Below are positions 24,975-33,510 of a DNA stretch of 64,000 bases, piece by piece. Made by a program: the position numbers and the translations under genes. The stretch is from an uncultured Christensenella sp. (GTDB taxonomy: Bacteria; Bacillota; Clostridia; Christensenellales; Pumilibacteraceae). The notes beneath the pieces were generated by a model. That model did no database searches and was not told the origin of the DNA. It was given only the letters and a program-made list of their open reading frames with translations. The stretch covers positions 367,635-431,634 of the forward strand of contig CAJTLV010000001.1 in assembly GCA_910577435.1 (NCBI GenBank), given 5' to 3'. The stretch's first letter is position 1. Each line of letters starts with the position of its first letter.

Positions 24975-26720
24975 TCAATATTTCTTGCGTGCGACATAGC
25001 TCGTGTGGAGCGTCTCGTGCGCGACGTGGCTACCCGGTTTTTCGAAGTATTCGTCGTACAGAACCTTCACTACCGGATTGTCGTGCGACTTTCTGAGACT
25101 GTCTTTCTTATCTTTCTTATACAGCACAGCCGCACGCGTCTTGGCGACGTCGACGAGATTGCGGGTCGCGGAATCGACTATCGGCTGACCGCCGCCGTTG
25201 ACGCAACCGCCCGGACACGCCATAATCTCGATGAAGTGATACTTGCTCTTGCCCGCTTTGACGTCTTCCATTATCTTGCGCGCGTTGGCAAGTCCGCTCG
25301 CGACGGCGATATTAATTTTTTTGCCGTTGAGCGAGATCGTCGCTTCCTTGATACCTTTCGTGCCGCGCACCGACTTAAAGTCGATATTGTCGAGTTTGTC
25401 GCCCGTCACGACTTCGGCGACCGTGCGAAGCGCCGCTTCCATAACGCCGCCCGTTGCGCCGAATATGAGACCTGCGGTACTGCCCTTGCCGATCGGATCG
25501 TCGAACGCCGTCTTGGGATCGAGCGACTTAAAGTCGATACCGTAGTTCTTGATCATACGCGCAAGCTCGCGTGTGGTGAGCGATGCGTCTATGTCGGGAA
25601 CGCCCGCCGCGCTCTCGTCATCGCGTGAAAGCTCGAACTTCTTGGCTATGCAAGGCATAATCGTTACGACCGCAAGATCTTTGGGATCGACGCCCGTCTT
25701 TTTGGCGTAGTACGTTTTCATTATCGCGCCGAACATCTGCTGAGGCGACTTGCAAGTCGACAGATTGGGCAACAGTTCGGGGAAGTTGAACTCTATAAAC
25801 CGTATCCAGCCCGCACTGCACGAGGTTATCATCGGGAGCGTCGCGTTGGGATCGTTGAGACGCGAAATGAACTCCGTACCTTCTTCCATTATCGTCATAT
25901 CCGCCGCCATATCGACGTCGAACACCTTGTCGAAACCGATAGTTTTGAGCGCGGCGACCATCTTGCCTTCGGTATCCGTGCCGATGGGATAGCCGAACTC
26001 TTCTCCGAGCGCGGCGCGTACCGACGGCGCAGTGCCGACGATGACCGTCTTTGTCTTGTCGGCGAGAAGTTTCTCGACTTCCTTGACACTATCTTTTTCG
26101 CGTAGCGCACCCGTCGGGCAGACGTTAATGCACTGTCCGCACGCGACGCACGGCACTTCGCCGAGCGACTTGTCGAACGGGCTTGCAATGCGCGTCGCAA
26201 ATCCGCGATTGCCCGCGTCGATAACGCCGACCGACTGCACTTTATTGCACGCCGCTACGCAACGGCGGCAAAGAATGCATTTATTGTTGTCGCGGACGAG
26301 ATAGGGCGTTGCGTCGTCGACGTCGTACGAGTTCATTTCTCCGTCGTACTTCTTCGCGTCGCAACCGTACTCGGTGGCAAGGTTTTGGAGTTCGCACTTG
26401 CCGCTTCTGACACAGCTGAGACATTCTTTGTGGTGATTGCTGAGCATAAGTTCGAGCGTGATCTTGCGCGCGGCGCGGACTTTGGGCGTGTTGGTCAAAA
26501 CTTCCATACCCTCCGACACTACCGTAGAACACGCCGTCATCAGTTTGCGGTTGCCCTTGATCTCGACGACGCATACGCGGCACGAACTCTCATTGCACAG
26601 ATCTTTCATATAGCAAAGCGTGGGGACCTTGAAACCCGCCTTGATCGCCGCGTCGAGAATGCGCGTACCTTCGGGAACGGTCACGGCTACGCCGTTTACT
26701 GTAAGATTGATATTTTTCAT
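24975..26720 (-). CDS. hndD: [FeFe]-hydrogenase catalytic subunit (HndD/HydA type)
   Basis: This is the H-cluster subunit of a trimeric NAD(P)-linked, probably electron-bifurcating hydrogenase. Domains in order: plant-type [2Fe-2S] (CNESSCRVC near 40-50), His-Cys [4Fe-4S] (HHKECLSC near 97), two ferredoxin clusters (CILCRRCVAAC and CVACGQCINVC), then the hydrogenase core with L1 TSCSAGW, L2 MPCIAKKFE and L3 ACPGGCVNGGGQP. L1 departs from the prototypical TSCCPGW. Length (581) fits HndD. AGGAG precedes the ATG. It is the last gene of hndA-hndC-hndD. No maturase genes (hydEFG) are in the window. Confidence 0.94.
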   Translation of the reverse strand: MKNINLTVNGVAVTVPEGTRILDAAIKAGFKVPTLCYMKDLCNESSCRVCVVEIKGNRKLMTACSTVVSEGMEVLTNTPKVRAARKITLELMLSNHHKECLSCVRSGKCELQNLATEYGCDAKKYDGEMNSYDVDDATPYLVRDNNKCILCRRCVAACNKVQSVGVIDAGNRGFATRIASPFDKSLGEVPCVACGQCINVCPTGALREKDSVKEVEKLLADKTKTVIVGTAPSVRAALGEEFGYPIGTDTEGKMVAALKTIGFDKVFDVDMAADMTIMEEGTEFISRLNDPNATLPMITSCSAGWIRFIEFNFPELLPNLSTCKSPQQMFGAIMKTYYAKKTGVDPKDLAVVTIMPCIAKKFELSRDDESAAGVPDIDASLTTRELARMIKNYGIDFKSLDPKTAFDDPIGKGSTAGLIFGATGGVMEAALRTVAEVVTGDKLDNIDFKSVRGTKGIKEATISLNGKKINIAVASGLANARKIMEDVKAGKSKYHFIEIMACPGGCVNGGGQPIVDSATRNLVDVAKTRAAVLYKKDKKDSLRKSHDNPVVKVLYDEYFEKPGSHVAHETLHTSYVARKKY

Positions 26721-26781
26721 ATATATTAGTTTCTCCTATTATTTCTCGTAGATACTTAATCGAGAGATGCAAATAACGTCG

Positions 26782-28650
26782 TTATTTCGAAATAGCGCCC
26801 TTAGGACACTTCGACGCACACACGCCGCACTTGATACATTTCTTCGAGTCGATGACGTGCGGCTGTTTGACCGTGCCGCTTATGGCGTTCACCGGACAGT
26901 TACGCGCGCAGATAGTGCAACCGATACACTTATCCGGATCGACCTTGTAGCTGACGAGCGCTTTGCACACGCCTGCGGGGCATTTGCCATTGCAGTGCGC
27001 TTCGTACTCGTCGCGGAAATAACGGAGCGTGGACAGAACGGGGTTCGGCGCGGTCTGACCGAGACCGCACAGAGAGTTTTCTTTTATGTAGTAACAAAGC
27101 TCTTCCATCTTGTCGAGGTCTTCGAGCGTCGCTTCGCCCTTAGTTACCTTGTCGAGCATTTCCAAAAGCCGCTTGTTTCCGATACGGCAAGGAGTGCATT
27201 TTCCGCACGATTCGTCGACGGTGAATTCGAGGAAGAATTTCGCAATATCGACCATACAGTTATTTTCGTCCATAACTATAAGACCGCCGCTGCCCATCAT
27301 CGAGCCGATAGCCATAAGGCTGTCGTAATCGATGGGCGTGTCTATAAGGCTTGCGGGAATGCAACCGCCCGACGGGCCGCCCGTCTGCGCGGCTTTGAAC
27401 TTCTTGCCGTTGGGGCAACCGCCGCCTATGTCCTCGACTATGGTGCGGAGCGTCGTACCCATAGGGATCTCGACGAGACCGACATTTTCCAGCTTGCCTC
27501 CGAGCGCGAATACTTTCGTACCCTTGCTCTTTTCGGTACCTATAGATGCGAACCAGTCCGCACCGTTCAGGATTATCTGAGTTATATTGCCGTAAGTCTC
27601 GACGTTGTTGATAAGCGTCGGCTTGCCGAACAAACCCTTGACCGCAGGGAACGGCGGACGCTGACGCGGCTCGCCGCGCTTTCCCTCCGACGAATTGAGA
27701 AGCGCCGTTTCCTCGCCGCACACGAACGCACCCGCGCCGAGACGAAGCTCCAAATCGAATTTATGACCGAGACCGAGACAGTTGTCGCCGAGTATACCGT
27801 ACTCGCGCGCCTGCCCTATAGCCACTTCCAAGCGATGTACCGCGATCGGGTACTCAGCGCGCACGTAGATAACGCCGTGTTCCGCGCCGACCGCATAACC
27901 GGCTATCATCATCGCCTCGATGACTGCGTGAGGATCGCCTTCGAGGAGCGATCTGTCCATAAACGCGCCGGGATCGCCCTCGTCGGCGTTGCAGACGACG
28001 TATTTCATATCGCCCTGCGCGTCGTGTGTAAACTGCCACTTATTGCCTGTCGGGAAACCCGCGCCGCCTCTGCCGCGCAAGCCGCTGCGCTTGATCTCGT
28101 CTATGACCTGTTGTTGCGTCATCGAACCGACTGCCTTTTCATACGCTTTGTACCCGTCTTTGGCGAGATACTCGTCGATGTTTTCGGGATCGATAACGCC
28201 GCAGTTGCGCAAAACAACGCGGTTCTGACTGCGGTAGAAATCGGTATCGTTTATCGACTTCATCTGCCCCGACGCGTCCTTTTCCGCGTGAAGCAAGCGC
28301 TCGACGGGCGTTCCGCCTATCAGATGCGACGAAACGATCTCGTCCGCGTCTTCCGGCTTTACGTGCGTGTAGAACGAACCGTCGGGATATACTACGACGA
28401 TAGGACCTTTGGAGCAGAGACCGAAGCAACCCGTCATAATGACGTTTACGTCGGTGACGTTCGCCGCCGCAAGCCCCGCCTTTATCTTATCGTAAATGCT
28501 CGTGCTGTTGCCCGACGTGCAACCGGTGCCGCCGCATACCAACACGTGCAATCGCGGCTGACCGGCGGTGACCGCCGCGCCCTCGTTGCGTTCTTCTATC
28601 GCCGCCTTGTTGGCGTCGCGAATTTCCTGTAATTCATTAAGTGTTTTCAT
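26782..28650 (-). CDS. hndC: NAD(P)-binding flavoprotein subunit of the hydrogenase (HndC/NuoF-like)
   Basis: This 622-residue subunit has an N-terminal thioredoxin-like [2Fe-2S] region (CGGTGCTSG, TGCFGLC), the NuoF core with the FMN/NADH site GRGGAGFPTGNKW and CNADEGDPGAFMDR, an SLBB part, and the cluster motif CGKCTPCRIGN. Two C-terminal ferredoxin clusters follow (CIGCTICARNC and CIKCGVCASKC). The C-terminal ferredoxin extension distinguishes it from NuoF and fits bifurcating Hyd/Hnd complexes that use ferredoxin and NADH together. It is flanked by hndA and hndD on the same strand; the 159-base gap before it holds nothing I can identify. Confidence 0.94.
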   Translation of the reverse strand: MKTLNELQEIRDANKAAIEERNEGAAVTAGQPRLHVLVCGGTGCTSGNSTSIYDKIKAGLAAANVTDVNVIMTGCFGLCSKGPIVVVYPDGSFYTHVKPEDADEIVSSHLIGGTPVERLLHAEKDASGQMKSINDTDFYRSQNRVVLRNCGVIDPENIDEYLAKDGYKAYEKAVGSMTQQQVIDEIKRSGLRGRGGAGFPTGNKWQFTHDAQGDMKYVVCNADEGDPGAFMDRSLLEGDPHAVIEAMMIAGYAVGAEHGVIYVRAEYPIAVHRLEVAIGQAREYGILGDNCLGLGHKFDLELRLGAGAFVCGEETALLNSSEGKRGEPRQRPPFPAVKGLFGKPTLINNVETYGNITQIILNGADWFASIGTEKSKGTKVFALGGKLENVGLVEIPMGTTLRTIVEDIGGGCPNGKKFKAAQTGGPSGGCIPASLIDTPIDYDSLMAIGSMMGSGGLIVMDENNCMVDIAKFFLEFTVDESCGKCTPCRIGNKRLLEMLDKVTKGEATLEDLDKMEELCYYIKENSLCGLGQTAPNPVLSTLRYFRDEYEAHCNGKCPAGVCKALVSYKVDPDKCIGCTICARNCPVNAISGTVKQPHVIDSKKCIKCGVCASKCPKGAISK

Positions 28651-28809
28651 ATAACGATTATTGACTCCTTGTCACATAGTTGCGTTTGAAAGCGCAGTCG
28701 CGCGCCGGGCGGGCAACAGGTGCGGTGGAGCGAAAGACGTATACTCAATCGTACACAACCGAGACGCCGCGCACGCAGCCCGCATCACGCGATGAATGCG
28801 CTTCCGAAC

Positions 28810-29277
28810 TTATGCGTTATTGTACTTGGCGAGTATCTCGTCTACGCTGTCTTCGGTGACTTTGCCGTAAACCTCGCCGTTCACGGTGAGAACGGGCGCA
28901 AGTCCGCAACAGCCTATGCAACGCGTCGCTTCCAAAGTAAATCTGCCGTCGGCTGTCGTATGTCCCGCCTCCACGCCCAGAATGCGCGAAAACTTGTCTA
29001 TAACGTCGCCGCTGCCCTTTACGTAGCACGCAGTGCCGAGACAGACGGCTATCTTGATCTGACCGGGCTGTTCGAGCCTGAACTGCGAGTAGAACGTCGC
29101 TATTCCGTACACGGTAGCGAGCGGCACACCGAAGTAATCGGCAATTTTAAGTTGCACCTCAAGCGGCAGGTATCCGTAAATATCCTGCGCTTTTTGCATA
29201 GCCATCATCACGGGGCCGGGAACGTCTTTGAGACTTTCGAGCGCCTGCGCGAACTCTTTGTCCTTTTCTTCGGTCAT
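28810..29277 (-). CDS. hndA: NuoE-like [2Fe-2S] subunit of the hydrogenase (HndA)
   Basis: This 155-residue thioredoxin-like ferredoxin passes electrons within the Hnd complex. The four cluster cysteines are in CLGTACYVKG and, further on, CIGCCGLAPV; the N-terminal helical part contains YGYLPLEVQ and GVPLATVYGIATFYS, typical of NuoE. AAGGAG lies before the ATG. It is the first gene of hndA-hndC-hndD. No separate HndB is present, since the HndB-like thioredoxin region is fused to HndC. Confidence 0.94.
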   Translation of the reverse strand: MTEEKDKEFAQALESLKDVPGPVMMAMQKAQDIYGYLPLEVQLKIADYFGVPLATVYGIATFYSQFRLEQPGQIKIAVCLGTACYVKGSGDVIDKFSRILGVEAGHTTADGRFTLEATRCIGCCGLAPVLTVNGEVYGKVTEDSVDEILAKYNNA

Positions 29278-29344
29278 TATTAAAAGCTCCTTTGGGTTAG
29301 TTCATATATCCCGCCGCTATCCGCGACGTTTCACATATGTAATC

Positions 29345-29373
29345 ATTTTAACATATTCGTTTTGTATTTTCAA
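29345..29373 (-). promoter_or_regulatory. sigma-A promoter of the hydrogenase operon
   Basis: Minus strand TTGAAA, 17-base spacer, TAAAAT; predicted leader about 60 bases ending in AAGGAG. Confidence 0.75.
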
Positions 29374-29419
29374 GTGGTGGTAAGGCTATTTCGACAATGT
29401 TCGCCGTTGCTAACTCCAT

Positions 29420-29449
29420 AAATTTCACAACATATTGTGTTGTAAATTT
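29420..29449. promoter_or_regulatory. Long dyad upstream of the hydrogenase promoter
   Basis: AAATTT(C)ACAACA, five-base centre, TGTTGTAAATTT: 12-bp arms with one extra base. It is about 75 bp upstream of the -10/-35 region of hndA. It could be an operator or a remnant hairpin; there is no T-run next to it. Confidence 0.5.
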
Positions 29450-29460
29450 TGAATAAAGAC

Positions 29461-29496
29461 AAAATCGGCTGTTTAAGCGTATTAAACAACCAACCG
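29461..29496 (-). terminator. Terminator of the Cys-rich gene pair
   Basis: Minus strand: TCGG-TTGG-TTGTTTAA pairs with TTAAACAGCCGA (a four-base bulge), loop of five, then TTTTGTC. It lies 28 bases past the stop of the second Cys-rich gene. Confidence 0.6.
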
Positions 29497-29523
29497 AAAA
29501 TATGCGGTCACAGTACGTTATTA

Positions 29524-29763
29524 TTACGTCAAAGTCTCTATAAGAAACACAATATCCTCTTCGGCGGTTTTCAATCTTTCATTCGACAAATCATACTCGA
29601 AAATCCTGCGCCGCCACTTATCGCAAACATTTTCGCGCTTCGTCAAATCATTAAGCTCCGTGCAAAAATATTTACCGTCGCACCAATAATCGTATATGTA
29701 TCTTCTGTACAAACGTTTACAGCAATTACAGCTCGCACACTTCTTCGATCTCGTTCCTTTCAC
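29524..29763 (-). CDS. Small Cys-rich putative metal-binding protein
   Basis: This is a 79-residue protein with cysteines arranged as CASCNCC, WCDGKYFC and VCDKW, suggesting one or two zinc sites. The rest is basic and aromatic (RLYRRYIYDYW). I chose the GTG at 29763, because GAGGAAG lies at proper spacing before it; an upstream TTG at 29778 lacks one. It overlaps the preceding gene by 38 bases, a sign of coupled translation. It resembles its neighbour in layout (CxxC, Tyr-Tyr, WC, C), so the two may be diverged duplicates. No named family recognised. Confidence 0.55.
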   Translation of the reverse strand: MKGTRSKKCASCNCCKRLYRRYIYDYWCDGKYFCTELNDLTKRENVCDKWRRRIFEYDLSNERLKTAEEDIVFLIETLT

Positions 29764-30016
29764 TTCTCTCTTCCTCAATTATGTTTCTAAGCTCAGATAA
29801 CTCGGTGAGTATTCCGCTCAGGCTCGCCGCCAATATTCGTTCCGATTTTTTACACGGCGACTTTACCGCAAAATTTCCGCAACAGCTTTCGGCGTTTACG
29901 CTTTCGCACTTATCGCAACACCAACCCAATTCGATCCTGTTAAACCGTTTTTCTCCCCTTATATAATATCTGTCGAAATTTCTGCATTTGAAACACTTCG
30001 ATATATTGTCTGACAT
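29726..30016 (-). CDS. Small Cys-rich protein, divergent from a repressor
   Basis: This 96-residue protein has a Cys pattern in its first half (CFKCRNFDRYYIRG, GWCCDKC, SCCGNF, PCKK) and a Leu/Glu-rich amphipathic helix at the C-terminus (about 65-95) that could dimerise. AGAGG lies 9 bases before the ATG. It is transcribed divergently from a Cro/CI-like repressor and shares operator palindromes with it, like the early genes of small phage or plasmid modules. The composition is AT-rich. No family is recognised and no function is claimed. Confidence 0.6.
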   Translation of the reverse strand: MSDNISKCFKCRNFDRYYIRGEKRFNRIELGWCCDKCESVNAESCCGNFAVKSPCKKSERILAASLSGILTELSELRNIIEEERSERNEIEEVCEL

Positions 30017-30034
30017 TCTCGAAAACCTCTCTTA

Positions 30035-30089
30035 ACAGCAAAATGCTGTGCAAGAATAATTATACAGCAATTCGCTGTATAATGTCAAT
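30035..30089. promoter_or_regulatory. Divergent promoters overlapping two operator palindromes
   Basis: Two perfect palindromes: ACAGCA-AAA-TGCTGT at 30035-30049 and TATACAGC-AATTC-GCTGTATA at 30061-30081. The second contains one TATAAT per strand: plus 30078-30083 for the repressor and minus 30064-30059 for the Cys-rich pair. The minus promoter has a perfect TTGACA at 30089-30084. Binding at the common ACAGC/GCTGT half-sites would block both promoters. Confidence 0.8.
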
Positions 30090-30104
30090 GGAAATCAATT
30101 GTTT

Positions 30105-30311
30105 ATGAAACTATTTTCGGACAGATTAAAAGATTTGCGAGTAAACGCGAATTTCACGCAACGGCAAATAGCGGAAATGCTTGGTATGAAACAACAGTCG
30201 TATATGCGCTATGAGAACAATACGGGTGAACCGAACTTGGACACAGTAGTAAAGCTATGTGAGATATTCGATGTGTCGAGCGACTATCTTTTGGGTATAT
30301 CCGATTTCTGA
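30105..30311 (+). CDS. Cro/CI-type (XRE) transcriptional repressor
   Basis: This 68-residue single-domain HTH_3 protein has scanning helix QRQIAEMLGM and recognition helix KQQSYMRYENN, followed by the typical EPNLDTVVKLCEIFDVSSDYLLG ending split over residues 44-66. The ATG at 30105 is preferred over the TTG at 30099; the leader is only about 15 bases with a weak GGA. It probably autoregulates through the adjacent palindromes. A strong terminator follows. Confidence 0.88.
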   Translation: MKLFSDRLKDLRVNANFTQRQIAEMLGMKQQSYMRYENNTGEPNLDTVVKLCEIFDVSSDYLLGISDF

Positions 30312-30337
30312 TCGCAAAAATTTAATACGGCAAAATT

Positions 30338-30365
30338 AAACCCTACTGCAAGCAGTAGGGTTTTT
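30338..30365 (+). terminator. Terminator after the repressor, likely bidirectional
   Basis: AAACCCTACTG, four-base loop CAAG, CAGTAGGGTTTTT. It separates the repressor from the convergent nfnB gene. Confidence 0.9.
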
Positions 30366-30386
30366 AAGCATTAGAAATACATAGCG

Positions 30387-31766
30387 CTAGTTTCTGATTT
30401 TCGCGTCTATTTTTTTTGCCGCGTCCTTGCCCGCGCCCATCGCGAGTATTACGGTCGCCGCGCCCGTGACCGCGTCGCCGCCCGCATACACGTTTTCGCG
30501 CGTCGTTTCGCCGTTTTCGTTTACCACTATTCCGCCCCAGCGCGTAGTTTCTATTCCTGCGGTCGTGTCTTTGATGAGCGGATTGGGCGACGTGCCGATA
30601 GCGACTATCACGCAATCGACGTCGAGCGTAAACTCACTGCCGTTTATCGGCACCGGTCTGCGCCTCCCCGACGCGTCCGGTTCGCCGAGTTCCATTCTTT
30701 GACAGCGCATACCGACGACGTTTTTATGCCCGTCGCCGAGCACTTCGAGCGGCGCGGTGAGAAACATAAACTCTACGCCCTCTTCCTTTGCGTGTTCTAT
30801 CTCTTCCCTGCGCGCGGGCAGTTCTTCCTCGCCGCGACGGTATACTATAGTCACTTTGTCCGCGCCGAGCCGAAACGCGCACCGAGCCGCGTCCATCGCA
30901 ACGTTTCCGCCGCCGACAACTGCGACGCTCTTACTTTGCTTTATAGGCGTCGCCGCGCCCGCTTTATACGCTTTCATAAGATTGACGCGGGTAAGGAACT
31001 CGTTAGCCGAATACACGCCCTTGAGGTCCTCGCCTTTAACTCTCATAAAGTTGGGAAGTCCCGCGCCGCTGCCGACGAACACAGCCTCGAACCCGTCATC
31101 GAACAGTTCGTCGATGAGTACCGAGCGTCCCACGACGGTGTTAGTCACGAATTTAACGCCGCGCGCTTTAAGTCCGTCGATCTCGCGCGCGACTATCGAC
31201 TTGGGCAGACGGAATTCGGGAATGCCGTATACAAGAACGCCGCCCGCCGTATGTAACGCCTCGAAAACAGTCACGTCGTAACCCTTGTTTGCAAGCTCGC
31301 CCGCGCACGACAGTCCTGCGGGACCCGAACCTACGACGGCGACTCTGTGTCCGTTGGGCGTTATCTTTGCCGTATCGATTTGCGAGTGCGCGTTATGCCA
31401 ATCGGCTACGAACCGTTCCAGTCTGCCGATCGCGACGGGTTCTCCGCTTCTTCCGCGCACGCATTTGCTCTCGCACTGCGTCTCCTGCGGGCACACTCTG
31501 CCGCACACCGCAGGCAAAGAACTTGACTCGGTTATCTCTTGATAAGCGCCCTCGTAGTCGCCCTCTTTGATTTTGCTTATGAACGCAGGTATATCTATGC
31601 CGACGGGACAGCCGCTCACGCACGGCTTGTTCTTACAATTCAAGCATCGCTCCGCCTCGTTTCGCGCCTGTTCTTCGGTGTATCCGAGCGCCACTTCGTC
31701 AAAATTTTTCGCGCGTATCTTTGCGTCCTGTACGGGCATAGGATTTTTGGTCTTTGACGGATTCAT
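30387..31766 (-). CDS. nfnB: NfnB: large subunit of NADH-dependent ferredoxin:NADP+ oxidoreductase (GltA-like)
   Basis: This 459-residue protein resembles the small subunit of glutamate synthase. The N-terminal cysteine-rich region for two [4Fe-4S] clusters reads CLNCKNKPCVSGC and later CESKC; the FAD site is GSGPAGLSCAGEL and the NADPH site GGGNVAMDAARC. Its coupling (ATGA overlap) with the FAD/[2Fe-2S] protein upstream, and the absence of a GltB large subunit, point to the electron-bifurcating NfnAB transhydrogenase rather than glutamate synthase. It would balance ferredoxin, NADH and NADPH alongside the Hnd hydrogenase. Confidence 0.88.
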   Translation of the reverse strand: MNPSKTKNPMPVQDAKIRAKNFDEVALGYTEEQARNEAERCLNCKNKPCVSGCPVGIDIPAFISKIKEGDYEGAYQEITESSSLPAVCGRVCPQETQCESKCVRGRSGEPVAIGRLERFVADWHNAHSQIDTAKITPNGHRVAVVGSGPAGLSCAGELANKGYDVTVFEALHTAGGVLVYGIPEFRLPKSIVAREIDGLKARGVKFVTNTVVGRSVLIDELFDDGFEAVFVGSGAGLPNFMRVKGEDLKGVYSANEFLTRVNLMKAYKAGAATPIKQSKSVAVVGGGNVAMDAARCAFRLGADKVTIVYRRGEEELPARREEIEHAKEEGVEFMFLTAPLEVLGDGHKNVVGMRCQRMELGEPDASGRRRPVPINGSEFTLDVDCVIVAIGTSPNPLIKDTTAGIETTRWGGIVVNENGETTRENVYAGGDAVTGAATVILAMGAGKDAAKKIDAKIRN

Positions 31767-32611
31767 TTTTTCGCGCCTCCCTTATTAAGAAGATTGCACG
31801 TTTCTTCATAGGCGTGCTTTTCGAATTCGGCGTACATTCTGCCGCGCTCTATCGCCTCGTCGAAATCGACTTTATGTCCGTCGAAATCCGGTCCGTCTAC
31901 GCACGCGAATTTCATTTCGCCGCCGACGGTAAGCCGACAGCCGCCGCACATTCCCGTGCCGTCTATCATAATCGGGTTCATTGATACTACCGTTTTAATG
32001 CCGCGCTTTTCGGTGAGCGCGCATACGAACTTCATCATAACGAGCGGACCTATCGCGATAACTTCGTCGTACTCGTTGCCGGCGTCGATAAGCTGTTGCA
32101 ACGCGTCCGTGACAAGTCCTTTCTCGCCCGCCGATCCGTCGTCCGTCACAAGCCGACATACAGACGAGTACGCCTTGAATTCGTCGTGAAGAATGACGAG
32201 ATCCTTATTGCGAAATCCGATGACCGAATGCACTTCCGCGCCCAGTCCGTGCAGTTTTTTAGCGGTAGGAAGCGCGATCGCACAACCGACCCCGCCGCCG
32301 ATGACGGCGACTTTTTTAAGCCCGTCGAGTTCGGTCGGTCTGCCGAGCGGCCCGACGAAATCGCATATAAAATCGCCCGCGTTAAGCTCGTCGAGCTTGC
32401 GGGTAGTCGCCCCGACTATCTGATAAATGATCGTCACCGTGCCTGCGGTCCTGTCATGGTCCGCAACGGTAAGCGGTATACGCTCGCCGTCATTGTCGAC
32501 GCGCAATATTATAAACTGTCCCGCTTCCGCTTTCTTTGCCACGCGCGGCGCGCGCACCACCATTTTCGAAACAGTGGGATTAAGCGACTGCTTTTGCAAT
32601 ATCTCGTACAT
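31763..32611 (-). CDS. nfnA: NfnA: small FAD/[2Fe-2S] subunit of the bifurcating transhydrogenase
   Basis: This 282-residue protein is of the ferredoxin-NADP reductase/PyrK-like type. The flavin region and the nucleotide motif VIGGGVGCAIALP near residue 105 are clear, and a C-terminal [2Fe-2S] site is formed by GTGMCGGCRLTV and FACVDGPDFDGH. It is first in the nfnA-nfnB unit and overlaps nfnB by four bases. It could be labelled sulfide dehydrogenase subunit B in some databases; the NfnAB assignment rests on the pair. Confidence 0.88.
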   Translation of the reverse strand: MYEILQKQSLNPTVSKMVVRAPRVAKKAEAGQFIILRVDNDGERIPLTVADHDRTAGTVTIIYQIVGATTRKLDELNAGDFICDFVGPLGRPTELDGLKKVAVIGGGVGCAIALPTAKKLHGLGAEVHSVIGFRNKDLVILHDEFKAYSSVCRLVTDDGSAGEKGLVTDALQQLIDAGNEYDEVIAIGPLVMMKFVCALTEKRGIKTVVSMNPIMIDGTGMCGGCRLTVGGEMKFACVDGPDFDGHKVDFDEAIERGRMYAEFEKHAYEETCNLLNKGGAKK

Positions 32612-32641
32612 TGTTTACCGTCCTTATCGGAAGTATAACTG

Positions 32642-32670
32642 ATTATATCACGAATCGGCGCAATTATCAA
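32642..32670 (-). promoter_or_regulatory. sigma-A promoter of nfnAB
   Basis: Minus strand TTGATA, 17-base spacer, TATAAT, ending 30 bases before the nfnA ATG. Confidence 0.8.
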
Positions 32671-32723
32671 GTCAATTCTATCTTGTTTATTATTTCCGAC
32701 ACACGCGTCGCACTATTGCCGCG

Positions 32724-33431
32724 CTACGTATTGCGCACGACCGATTCTATCGCCCGCACCGTGACATACCGAATGTACGAAAGCGTCGAGCGCGTGCGCA
32801 CCGTATCGTACTCGGACGCGGACAAAAGCGTGCGCCGCAGACGCTCGCCGCAAAGCTCGGCACGGCGCGAAAGTTCCGCACAGGCTTTCATAACGGCATA
32901 GTCCGCCGCCGCGTCCGTCGCATTGCCGCGATCCAATTCCGTCGCCGCAGTATATACCGCGTCGAACCAATCGCCTGTCAAATATTCGAGCGCATCGCGT
33001 TCGGCGTCGGTCAGCGTCGACGGCGCGAGCCGCACTTCGAAGTAATGGGAGTCCGGATTGACCGACGCGAGCGTTTTGGCGTCGGCTTCGCGAGAGTATA
33101 CGGCGGCGACGACGTGGTACTTACCGTCGTTGTAAATATAGCCTGCGCCGCCGCGCATCGCCGCGTCCTGCGCGGCAGCCGTCGCTTCGGCGTAGTTATC
33201 GGTCTCGCACGTTGCCAGCATATAATACGACTTGCCCGAAAACGCGGGCGCGCTCGCCTCGCCGCCCGTTTGTTCGAGGCGCGGCAGAATGATTACGAGC
33301 GCACAGATCCCTGCGGTCAATAACAACAGTACGGCGACAAGCGCACCCACCGCGCCACGCCGTCTGCCTCCGTACGACCGCTTAGCCGACCGCCGCGACA
33401 CAATATATACGCCCGAAGAGTCTTCCCGCAT
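32724..33431 (-). CDS. Single-pass membrane protein with SPOR-like domain
   Basis: This 235-residue protein has a basic N-terminus, one transmembrane helix (about 27-50), then an external region. The part from about 67 to 120 (YYMLATCETDNY, ATAAAQDAAMRGGAGYIY, YHVVAAVYS) has the alternating beta-alpha-beta pattern of SPOR domains, which bind peptidoglycan at division sites or spores. The C-terminal 100 residues are helical and Arg/Ala-rich with no recognised family. SPOR assignment is by pattern and is tentative. It is divergent from the DUF6062-like gene. Confidence 0.65.
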   Translation of the reverse strand: MREDSSGVYIVSRRSAKRSYGGRRRGAVGALVAVLLLLTAGICALVIILPRLEQTGGEASAPAFSGKSYYMLATCETDNYAEATAAAQDAAMRGGAGYIYNDGKYHVVAAVYSREADAKTLASVNPDSHYFEVRLAPSTLTDAERDALEYLTGDWFDAVYTAATELDRGNATDAAADYAVMKACAELSRRAELCGERLRRTLLSASEYDTVRTRSTLSYIRYVTVRAIESVVRNT

Positions 33432-33436
33432 AAACC

Positions 33437-33465
33437 TTGCCTTAATTCGAAATCTGTGATATTAT
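33437..33465 (+). promoter_or_regulatory. Promoter of the DUF6062-like gene
   Basis: TTGCCT, 17-base spacer, TATTAT; predicted leader about 40 bases ending in CGGAG. Confidence 0.55.
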
Positions 33466-33510
33466 ATATATGCGCGAGCTATGCGTAAAACGCTCGGAGA
33501 ATAACCTATT

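Noticed and set aside
26767..28632. A 621-codon open frame on the plus strand antisense to hndC, and similar long antisense frames over carB (40920-43463), the giant gene (56452-59016) and others.
   Set aside because: They mirror strongly coding minus-strand genes, have no ribosome sites and give Arg/His/Val-rich sequences with no family resemblance. They follow from the codon usage of the real genes.
30387..31766. Glutamate synthase small subunit (GltD/GltA) as the primary name.
   Set aside because: There is no large GltB subunit, and the gene is coupled to a PyrK-like FAD/[2Fe-2S] protein, which is the NfnAB arrangement.
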